A stretch of 64,000 bases of DNA. It comes from CAYRWR01 sp964537555. GTDB lineage: Bacteria > Spirochaetota > Brevinematia > Brevinematales > CAYRWR01. The stretch is taken from assembly GCA_964537555.1 (NCBI GenBank), contig CAZIAD010000003.1, positions 1 through 64,000 on the forward strand. Direction: 5' to 3'. The position numbers were made by a program, and so were the translations under genes. Below, piece after piece: positions 50,288 to 57,164 of the stretch. The notes below the pieces were generated by a model, which saw only the letters and a list, made by a program, of their open reading frames with translations, searched no databases and had not been told where the DNA came from. Position 1 is the stretch's first letter. Each line of letters starts with the position of its first letter.

Positions 50288-52294
50288 GTGGCAGACAGAA
50301 AGAAGATACTGGCCCAGGTGCAGGCCTATACTGCCTTCCAGATGAGTACCAATCAGAAAGATATTGTGGCCAGCCTCTCGGACTTTATGAGGGAGGGAGA
50401 AAAAATCAGCCTCCTGCAGGAGGGTTTCTACAACGGCCTCCGCATCACGGACAGTTCCACCGGAGTATACGGCTTTCTTATCCTGAGTGATTCCCGTCTC
50501 TTCTTCATGTCCAATGATAAGAAACAAAGCCATCAATTTGAAGTGATAGATACCACTCTCTTAAAAAAAGTGAGTATCAAAAAAAACTTTGCCTCGGTAA
50601 CCCTCACTCTGCATACCAACACCCGGGAGCTGGACTTTCGCTCAGTCATGCCCCTCGCCCAGGGAGAAGAACTGGCCCGGAGATTGGCCACTCTGTACGG
50701 CCTGAATCCCTCTACGGAGAATGTACCTGAACAGGCTGATGACTACCGTATACTCAATAAACCGGTAGATAACACTATGATCAATGATTTCGTTAAAAAG
50801 ATCAATTCTGTCTCCAAAGATATATTGAGCAATATCAACCGGTCTAAAAACACAAATGATACAGAAAAAGATTTTCTGTTCCAGGAAGCAAAAAAGATCT
50901 CTCTTCTCCTGGATGAGTACTTCTCTGCGCCTACTCTGAAGGATATGATACAAAAAGACCTCATTATCCTGTCCTCTATGTGCACTATCAGCGACCATGA
51001 GCTCAATGAGCAGGAGACTTTTTTCCTGGCCCTGGTATTTCTGGCACTGGAAAAGGGTAAGTCAGTGTCTAATAATGATGTCGAAGGATTATATGCTCAG
51101 GAGAGATTCTCTCCACAATACCAGGATCTGGTGGCTAAAAATCAAAAGGCCGTACTGGAAGAGATGAAAAAAGTCTCCCCAAGGGCAGATGTCTACCCCT
51201 TCCAGGCCCTGAGCTATATCAGGCAATATGACGAGAGAGAGGGGTGTTCTCATTTTGGCCAGATGGCTGCATTATACACCACTTATGCCCAGTGTATTGT
51301 AAAGGCGGATGGAACCGTGACCAAGGCAGAAGAAGAAATACTGCAAACTATAAACCTCATGATACATGAAGCTCCGGTGAATGGGATGACCCCCCCGGCG
51401 GATCCAGATACAGCTGAAAAAACAGCATCACCGGAAACAAATAAACCGGAATCCGAGGAAAAAACCGAGACTCTGGAAGAAGTACTGGCCGAACTCAATA
51501 ATCTCATTGGTATGAAAAACATCAAGGACCAGATCAGCACCTTTATCAACCTCATCAAGGTACAAAAAGCCCGGGAGGAGAAAGGGCTACCCGTCTCTCC
51601 CGTGTCTCTGCATGCCGTGTTTTACGGCCCTCCCGGGACAGGGAAGACCACCACCGCCCGCCTCCTGGGACGGATCTACAAGTGCCTGGGACTCCTGAAA
51701 CAGGGCCATATCACCGAAACTGACCGCGCGGGCCTGGTAGCTGGCTATGTGGGACAGACCGCCATCAAGACTGACGAGATCATACAGAAGAGCCTGGACG
51801 GTATACTATTCATAGACGAAGCCTACGCCCTGGCTCCCGCAGAGGGAGGCAAGGACTTTGGACAGGAGGCTATAGACACCCTCTTGAAACGTATGGAAGA
51901 CTATAGGGAACGCCTGGTCATTATCGTAGCCGGCTACCCTGATGAGATGAAGACCTTTATCAACAGCAACCCCGGCTTAAAGTCCCGCTTCAGCCGCTAT
52001 TTTAACTTTGAGCACTATACTCCTCAGGAACTGATAGACATACTTCAGATCTTTACTAAAAAATCCAAATTTGTACTGACCAAAGGGGCCAAGGATAAGC
52101 TACTGGCTCTGTTTACTGACTATTATGAACACAGGGACAAGAGCTTTGGTAACGGCCGTCTGTCCCGTAATCTATTTGAGAAGATCATAGAAAAGCAGGC
52201 CAACCGTATCGCTCCTGTCACTCCCCTGACGGACAAGATACTGTGCAGTATCAAGGCCGAGGATATTCCGGAAAAGGATGAGATGGTCCTATAA
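50288..52294 (+). CDS. PH-like / TerB-like / CbbX-type AAA+ ATPase fusion
   Basis: 668 residues from GTG (AGGGG upstream). Residues 1-135 resemble the bacterial PH (YokE-like) fold: GFLILSDSRLFFMSND then VTLTLHTNTRELDFRSV. Residues 160-360 are helical and resemble a TerB-like domain, ending in CIVKADGTVTKAEEEILQTI. After a linker, residues 395-668 form a CbbX/SpoVK/EccA-type AAA+ module with Walker A GPPGTGKTT (447-455), pore loop GLVAGYVGQTA, Walker B GILFIDEAYAL and sensor region NPGLKSRFSRYF. It probably remodels a protein complex. No RuBisCO, sporulation or type VII genes are nearby, so the target is unknown. A globin gene converges 1 nt after its stop. Confidence 0.85.
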   Translation: MADRKKILAQVQAYTAFQMSTNQKDIVASLSDFMREGEKISLLQEGFYNGLRITDSSTGVYGFLILSDSRLFFMSNDKKQSHQFEVIDTTLLKKVSIKKNFASVTLTLHTNTRELDFRSVMPLAQGEELARRLATLYGLNPSTENVPEQADDYRILNKPVDNTMINDFVKKINSVSKDILSNINRSKNTNDTEKDFLFQEAKKISLLLDEYFSAPTLKDMIQKDLIILSSMCTISDHELNEQETFFLALVFLALEKGKSVSNNDVEGLYAQERFSPQYQDLVAKNQKAVLEEMKKVSPRADVYPFQALSYIRQYDEREGCSHFGQMAALYTTYAQCIVKADGTVTKAEEEILQTINLMIHEAPVNGMTPPADPDTAEKTASPETNKPESEEKTETLEEVLAELNNLIGMKNIKDQISTFINLIKVQKAREEKGLPVSPVSLHAVFYGPPGTGKTTTARLLGRIYKCLGLLKQGHITETDRAGLVAGYVGQTAIKTDEIIQKSLDGILFIDEAYALAPAEGGKDFGQEAIDTLLKRMEDYRERLVIIVAGYPDEMKTFINSNPGLKSRFSRYFNFEHYTPQELIDILQIFTKKSKFVLTKGAKDKLLALFTDYYEHRDKSFGNGRLSRNLFEKIIEKQANRIAPVTPLTDKILCSIKAEDIPEKDEMVL

Positions 52295-52295
52295 G

Positions 52296-52718
52296 TTAAT
52301 CCGTATTTATCATCCACAGAGAGAATTCTTCCAGCCAGGCTATAAAACCGGCAAGGTGCTGCTCCGGGAATTGGTACTTTGCAGGGGCGTCCTTCAGTAC
52401 CGATTTAAAACAGGCAAGCCAGGTATCCCTGCCCGGCCGGTCTATACGAAAAGGCATGTGTCGGGCCCGCATCCGGGGAGGGCCATAGCGTTCACTGTAG
52501 TCAGCAGGGCCGCCCAGCATCTGTATGAAAAAAGCCCCGCTCCGGTGTGCCGCCTCTATAGGGTCTGGAGAAAACATGTCTGCTATGGCAGACTGATGCA
52601 GTTCCCGGTAGAAGTCCTCCATCATGTGCAGAAAGTGCTCTTGCCCCATGACCGTATAGATCTCGGGGCTGGGTAATGCTCCCTGGGGTGGGCCGGCCGG
52701 AGGGGTGTAGGAGCCCAT
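52296..52718 (-). CDS. Truncated hemoglobin (bacterial globin)
   Basis: 140 residues from the ATG at 52718, whose A is shared with the TGA of the ArsC-like gene; a GTG one codon earlier is also possible. Pattern of 2-over-2 globins: FYRELHQSAIADMFSPDP, then FFIQMLGGPADYSERYGPPRMRARHMPFRI, with the proximal His in RHMPF, and WLACFKSVL. Such globins bind O2 or NO. Co-transcribed with the ArsC/Spx-like thiol protein, which may hint at redox or nitrosative stress defence. Confidence 0.88.
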   Translation of the reverse strand: MGSYTPPAGPPQGALPSPEIYTVMGQEHFLHMMEDFYRELHQSAIADMFSPDPIEAAHRSGAFFIQMLGGPADYSERYGPPRMRARHMPFRIDRPGRDTWLACFKSVLKDAPAKYQFPEQHLAGFIAWLEEFSLWMINTD

Positions 52719-53065
52719 CACAGTGCCTTATCCCAGGCATCTTCCTGAAACCCCACCAGACAGGTATCACCCGCTATCACAAAGGGACGCTTGACCAGGT
52801 TCCCGTTTTGAGAGAGGAGCTCCAGGGCTTGTTCCGGGGTCATAGTTTTAAGCCTGTCTTTAATTCCCAGAGTGCGGTAGTCCTGGCCCGAGGTATTAAA
52901 GAGCCGCTTCAGGTCACCCTGATATGCAGCCAGCATTTTTTTAAGCTCGGCCAGGGTGGGAGGGGTATCACGAATGGCAATAGGAGTGTAGTCTATTCCC
53001 CTGGCATTCAGATATTTTTTTGCTTTACTACAGGTACTGCATTTGTCGTACTGGTATAGCTTCAT
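52718..53065 (-). CDS. ArsC/Spx-family thioredoxin-fold protein
   Basis: 115 residues. The redox motif CSTC occurs at residues 9-12 in YDKCSTCSKAKKYL. A central RLFNTSGQDYRTLGIKDRL and late NLVKRPFV cis-Pro region follow, all typical of the arsenate reductase/Spx/YffB group. Both Cys are present, as in Spx-type redox sensors. Whether it reduces arsenate, senses disulfide stress or has another role cannot be decided. It precedes the globin gene with a 1-base overlap. Confidence 0.85.
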   Translation of the reverse strand: MKLYQYDKCSTCSKAKKYLNARGIDYTPIAIRDTPPTLAELKKMLAAYQGDLKRLFNTSGQDYRTLGIKDRLKTMTPEQALELLSQNGNLVKRPFVIAGDTCLVGFQEDAWDKAL

Positions 53066-53300
53066 GTTTTCTCCCCATTAGAAATGCTTGTAATAAGTAT
53101 ACTTTACCGGAAATAAAAAGACTAAAAATATACTACTTTACTCATAGTAAAATGCTTCTGTAATAAAAGCCATTCTGAAAATAAAAATTAAATATCATTC
53201 TTTACCCGGATCAAAGGAAATAACGCTTGCACTATAGTTAAAACACATATAAAATTATGTATAAGAATTATACTGAAACAACTATTGAAGTGGATCATTA
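53066..53300. other. AT-rich intergenic region upstream of the AfsA operon
   Basis: About 235 bases of strongly AT-rich sequence between divergent genes. It contains the candidate AfsA-operon promoter (listed separately). No other gene, RNA or repeat that I can support. Confidence 0.5.
53227..53255 (+). promoter_or_regulatory. Candidate promoter of the AfsA-PilZ operon
   Basis: TTGCAC at 53227-53232 and TAAAAT at 53250-53255, 17 nt spacer. This would give a leader of roughly 110 nt that includes the small frame at 53301. Confidence 0.5.
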
Positions 53301-53378
53301 ATGAAAAACTCTTCACTGTTTAATATGTGGCAATCGATTTTTGAATCATCGATTATCTACGGAGTAGTGTATGAGTAA
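53301..53378 (+). CDS. Possible 25-codon leader peptide overlapping the AfsA start
   Basis: A short ATG frame of 25 sense codons (MKNSSLFNMWQS... ending VVYE) whose TAA stop at 53376-53378 lies inside the first codons of the AfsA gene. Such overlap could couple translation of the two. The ribosome-binding site is weak (GTGGA), so it may not be expressed. Confidence 0.3.
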   Translation: MKNSSLFNMWQSIFESSIIYGVVYE

Positions 53379-54636
53379 GTTCGAAACGGCAGACATAGAT
53401 CTTGCATACTATCACAGTATTCTGACCAACCATATTGATAAAAAGCTGGTGCATAAAAAAAATGATGCAAATGTCCTCATTTCCAATCTCCGACGTAGTC
53501 TACCTGAAATGATCAATTGTTCTACTATACCATTGTTACTGAACGACCCCTATTTTAAAAAGCTCTATTGCAGAGATAGGAACAAGCCGGGGAAAAAGAT
53601 CTTCCTGTACCGTCTGCAACAGACTGAGTTACACCGAAATCTTGCAAGTTCTTCTGTGTTTAAAGAATTAAGGCCCTTCCTGCAGTCCACAGCTAATGAT
53701 CCCGAATACCTTTGCTTTAAAGAAAATATTGATATGAAAACTCGAATTCAGGCCATGGAGGCCTTAGATAAATTAGGAATGTATCCGGATGAATCTTCCA
53801 GAGTCAAATTATCTGAGTATTTTGAAGAACAATTAGGTATTGCCAGGAAAGAGCAATTTTACGCTCATTTAAAAGTAAACCCTAAACATGCTTTTTTCTT
53901 TGAACATGGAAATGATCATATTCCAGGCATGATGCTGATCGAAGCCATTCGGCAAATGGGCACTGCCTGCTGGCATCTGTACGGAAAAGTGCCGCTTAAA
54001 GGAAGTCATTTTATTCTATCCGGAATACAAGTGAGTTTTTTTAATTATATAAATATCCACCACCCTATACGTTTATGCGGAGTATTTAACGATATAGTTT
54101 ATAGTAAAGAGGGAGTATGGCTATCTTATAATTTTGCATGTGCAGTCTACCAAAATGGTGAACTCTGTGCCACTTCCCAGATGCCGGGTAAAATGATCCA
54201 TTCCCGATTATATAGCAGGATACGTAATAAAAGTCTGAGTCCTTCATCGACGCAGCGCTTTCATCCGGTTATCTCTGGACATATTCATCTCTCACTCAAA
54301 GCCCCGGGAAGCGAAGATTTTATTTCGGTAGAATTAAAAGATCTGTCATATCAGGGATTTAGGGCGGATCTGGGAATTCAGGAGCCAAACCACACAGAAT
54401 CAAACTGGGAATTTTGTATTACTACAGATGAACAATGGGAAGTACGCGGCCTGTGTAACCATCTCTGGAAACAAAAAGAGGGCCCCGGCACTGGGTTCAG
54501 GATTATCAGTATGGATCCAGGTTCCGAAGAAGCATTGCTAAATATCATCATGAGATTTTGCTTAATCATTCCTGCTCGAGGGGAAGGCTTGAGAATAAAT
54601 AATAAAATTAATGACAGTGGGACATTGGAACAATAA
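53371..54636 (+). CDS. AfsA-type hotdog protein fused to a PilZ-like domain
   Basis: 421 residues. Residues about 70-290 are an A-factor biosynthesis (AfsA) hotdog domain. The defining motif is H183-I-P-G-M-M-L-I-E191-A-I-R-Q, as in Streptomyces AfsA, with a second hotdog half showing FILSGIQVSFFNYI. AfsA condenses a beta-ketoacyl-ACP with dihydroxyacetone phosphate, leading to gamma-butyrolactone signals. Residues about 298-410 look like PilZ, with DxSxxG as D324-L-S326-Y-Q-G329 and GTGFRII near the end. The PilZ RxxxR is incomplete (only one Arg in QRFHPV), so cyclic di-GMP binding is doubtful. It begins an operon with two HAD genes. AfsA homologues are best known from actinobacteria, so this is a notable find in a spirochaete. 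Confidence 0.85.
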   Translation: MSKFETADIDLAYYHSILTNHIDKKLVHKKNDANVLISNLRRSLPEMINCSTIPLLLNDPYFKKLYCRDRNKPGKKIFLYRLQQTELHRNLASSSVFKELRPFLQSTANDPEYLCFKENIDMKTRIQAMEALDKLGMYPDESSRVKLSEYFEEQLGIARKEQFYAHLKVNPKHAFFFEHGNDHIPGMMLIEAIRQMGTACWHLYGKVPLKGSHFILSGIQVSFFNYINIHHPIRLCGVFNDIVYSKEGVWLSYNFACAVYQNGELCATSQMPGKMIHSRLYSRIRNKSLSPSSTQRFHPVISGHIHLSLKAPGSEDFISVELKDLSYQGFRADLGIQEPNHTESNWEFCITTDEQWEVRGLCNHLWKQKEGPGTGFRIISMDPGSEEALLNIIMRFCLIIPARGEGLRINNKINDSGTLEQ

Positions 54637-54657
54637 AGTGAATCAAGGGAGATAAAG

Positions 54658-55329
54658 ATGAAGACTCTGCACACTATTGCGGTAAATATTGATGGTGTAA
54701 TATTAGTGGACACATTTAGTCCTGTTATCAAAGAACTGGTGCTAGGATATAATGGAGTGTATGACCGCGATTTAGAAAGAAATGTATTCTCTCAGGGTCA
54801 AAAAGAAGCCGCTCAATATATTATAAAAAGATTTGGATTAAGTATCACTATTGAAGAAGTGATACAGGAATATTTCCAAAAAAGAAAAAAATATCTGGAA
54901 ACCCATCCAAGTGGATTTAATACCGGATTCCCCTCTTTTATTCAAAGACTAAGCACTCTCAATGTTCCCTTATTATGTTATGGTGGATTATCGGTTGACT
55001 ACTTCCATCAGGAAATAGGAGAATACAGCCGGTTTTTCACACAATATGTCTGTACTGATAAGTTCCGGCCTGGAGTCAAAGAAATAATTTATGACTATCT
55101 CCATCTGCTTCCCAAACAGGTATTGTTTATCGATGACGTTTTCAGGGTGGCAGAATCTGCCCTGGCCCTAGGCACAGGATTTATCGGTATGCCTGCCTCT
55201 ACTAGCTGGGGCTTTCAGGAACAGGAGATGCGGGATGCCGGGATACAAAATATCGTACATTCACTGGATGATATTACTCTGCCTTTAATAAAACACATAG
55301 ATGAAAGCCTATATTTATGCCAACAGTGA
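54658..55329 (+). CDS. HAD-fold protein lacking the catalytic Asp (pseudo-HAD)
   Basis: 223 residues of haloacid-dehalogenase fold. Motif I, normally DxDG(T/V), reads N10-I-D12-G-V, so the nucleophile Asp is Asn. Motif II lacks the usual Ser/Thr (LLCYGG), whereas motif III Lys and motif IV LFIDDVFRVAESALALG are intact. It is probably inactive as a phosphatase and could be a regulatory or structural partner of the next gene product. It has AAGGGAGAT upstream and lies 21 nt after the AfsA-PilZ gene. Confidence 0.75.
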   Translation: MKTLHTIAVNIDGVILVDTFSPVIKELVLGYNGVYDRDLERNVFSQGQKEAAQYIIKRFGLSITIEEVIQEYFQKRKKYLETHPSGFNTGFPSFIQRLSTLNVPLLCYGGLSVDYFHQEIGEYSRFFTQYVCTDKFRPGVKEIIYDYLHLLPKQVLFIDDVFRVAESALALGTGFIGMPASTSWGFQEQEMRDAGIQNIVHSLDDITLPLIKHIDESLYLCQQ

Positions 55330-55370
55330 TTGAAATAAGCTCTAATTATTATGCAAAAGGAAGGTCAAAA

Positions 55371-56051
55371 ATGCGGGAAATGAGAATACAAGGGGTGCTA
55401 TTCGATTTTGATGGGACTATTTCGAAAAATGCTCTGTCAATAATTTTAGATTTTTTAAAGGACTATATCAATCAATATATCAACATCCCTGCCTCTTTCC
55501 TCAAGGATTATCTGAAATGCATCACCACTTTAAATATTGGAGAGGCAACACATTTACTTTTTCAGTCATTGGGGCTCTCAGAATACACTAAAGACTTCCT
55601 GTCCCAATTAAATGATCTATCCGAACATGCAGGGAGGAGTATAGTGATAGAAAGTGATTTCATTTCATTTTTAGAGTATTGTGAATCTCAGGGCATTGCA
55701 TCAAGAGTTTTTTCCGCTGCCGGTTCCAGTGCATCTCGGTTTGAGCCCTTACACCCATACATGAAACAGGAACATTTTTTCTCTATAGCAGATTCTGAAA
55801 AGGCAAATCCAAACACATATGTGGAACTTTCCGCAAAATATACAATTATTCCCCAGGAATGGCTCTATATTGACGACTCCCCCCTGGCATTATGGAACGC
55901 AAAATCTGCAGGCTTTCAGACTGCCATGATGTTTAATGATATTTTTACGCCACATGACTACTCCTTGTATCAGGAACACATCGATTTTAGCCTGCCAGAT
56001 TTTACTACTTTGCAGGATCAAATAGCCTATCATGGGCTTAGCCAAAACTAA
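55371..56051 (+). CDS. HAD-family hydrolase with intact motifs
   Basis: 226 residues from the ATG at 55371 (AAGGAAGG 6 nt upstream; a frame from 55317 overlaps the previous gene and lacks a ribosome-binding site). Motif I is LFDFDGT, motif II has Ser in FSAAGSS, motif III Lys is in SEKANP, and motif IV is WLYIDDSPLAL. It should be an active phosphatase or phosphoglycolate-phosphatase-like enzyme. In the A-factor pathway the butenolide phosphate made after AfsA must be dephosphorylated, so this is a plausible candidate for that step. This is inference from context. Confidence 0.8.
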   Translation: MREMRIQGVLFDFDGTISKNALSIILDFLKDYINQYINIPASFLKDYLKCITTLNIGEATHLLFQSLGLSEYTKDFLSQLNDLSEHAGRSIVIESDFISFLEYCESQGIASRVFSAAGSSASRFEPLHPYMKQEHFFSIADSEKANPNTYVELSAKYTIIPQEWLYIDDSPLALWNAKSAGFQTAMMFNDIFTPHDYSLYQEHIDFSLPDFTTLQDQIAYHGLSQN

Positions 56052-56099
56052 AATCCCTTTTAAAAAGCAGTGAATGGAGTCTGTAAACACTATGCTAAT

Positions 56100-57104
56100 T
56101 TACTTTCTTAGCACTCCCACGATAAAAAATCCGGTCTCAGGTACCTTTGAAATAGTAAAATATAACTGCTGTCCATTATAAGTGCCTTCAAAAACCGCAT
56201 CACCTTTGAGAATAGATTTTGCCAGATCCTGTAATATCTCAGGCTGAGTCTGATGGCTCAGCTTATATTCATCCTGAATAAAGGTATTTCCTTTCATTTG
56301 GCTGGTATAATCTATATCCTCGATCACTTTTAGGTCTAGAATATCTTTTACTCCCGAAGAAATCCCCAATAATGACATTCCAGGCCCGATCAGGAGAACA
56401 TTATTCTGACTATTACCCAGGTATTTCGTGACAATTTTTCTAATACCCATATTTATGACTGCCACACCAATATTGCCCTGACTGGTTTTTATTGGCATAG
56501 ATATGTCTATTACCCACCCATTATAGAGATCAGTGAAAGGATATTCGGACCACATAGCTTTACCACTGGACTTCAAACCCCGTGTATACCATTCAAACTG
56601 GGTCAGTTGAACCCCAGGAGGAAATACAGAGATCATGTCATACCAGGGGTATAACAAGGCCAGATTATAGGGTTTATCAAAGCCTAAAAAAACCATATAA
56701 ATAATATCTTTATGGTTTTCATAGGCATCCATCATATATTTTTCAGTATAGGTGGCCTTTTTGACTTCTTTTTTCATATCCTCGGTAATAGGTTTCTGAG
56801 GGCTTAAATAAAATGCCGCTCCAATATTTGTGACTTTATAGTAGAAGTCATTATTTCTATAGGTAGTAAATAAGCCGCCTTCTTTGACATCGAGATTTGT
56901 GATGGACAGATCATATTGGTCCAGATGATTATATATGTTTTGTAAATTATCAACCAAATCTTCAATATTTAATCTGGCAGCTACAAATTCCTGATGCATC
57001 TCTCTTGCGATCTTCTGAGTCTCATTTGATAATTGCCGTTCCTGGTAAGAACATGACAGCAGAATTGAAGATAATAGTATTGTACTGAAAATATTCTTGC
57101 TCAT
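56100..57104 (-). CDS. Cache-type periplasmic sensor lipoprotein
   Basis: 334 residues. Lipoprotein signal with LLSC (Cys at about residue 18). The mature domain has the dCache/PDC-like pattern: a long helix (TQKIAREMHQEFVAARLNIEDLV), then ligand-pocket strands such as WYDMISVFPPGVQLTQFEWYTRGLKSSGKAMWSEYPFTDLYNGW and SMPIKTSQGNIGVAVINMG. It ends in GFFIVGVLRK. No signalling output is fused to it. It lies 60 nt downstream of a hybrid histidine kinase gene with its own membrane sensor region, so it may pass a ligand signal to it. Confidence 0.78.
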   Translation of the reverse strand: MSKNIFSTILLSSILLSCSYQERQLSNETQKIAREMHQEFVAARLNIEDLVDNLQNIYNHLDQYDLSITNLDVKEGGLFTTYRNNDFYYKVTNIGAAFYLSPQKPITEDMKKEVKKATYTEKYMMDAYENHKDIIYMVFLGFDKPYNLALLYPWYDMISVFPPGVQLTQFEWYTRGLKSSGKAMWSEYPFTDLYNGWVIDISMPIKTSQGNIGVAVINMGIRKIVTKYLGNSQNNVLLIGPGMSLLGISSGVKDILDLKVIEDIDYTSQMKGNTFIQDEYKLSHQTQPEILQDLAKSILKGDAVFEGTYNGQQLYFTISKVPETGFFIVGVLRK

Positions 57105-57164
57105 TTCTTGCCCCCCTTATTATTTTACACTCCTAATCTTTAATATATTGACTTATAATTTATT

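Noticed and set aside
57105..57164. A promoter between the hybrid kinase and Cache lipoprotein genes
   Set aside because: No match to -35 and -10 boxes at usual spacing; the genes are better read as one transcript.
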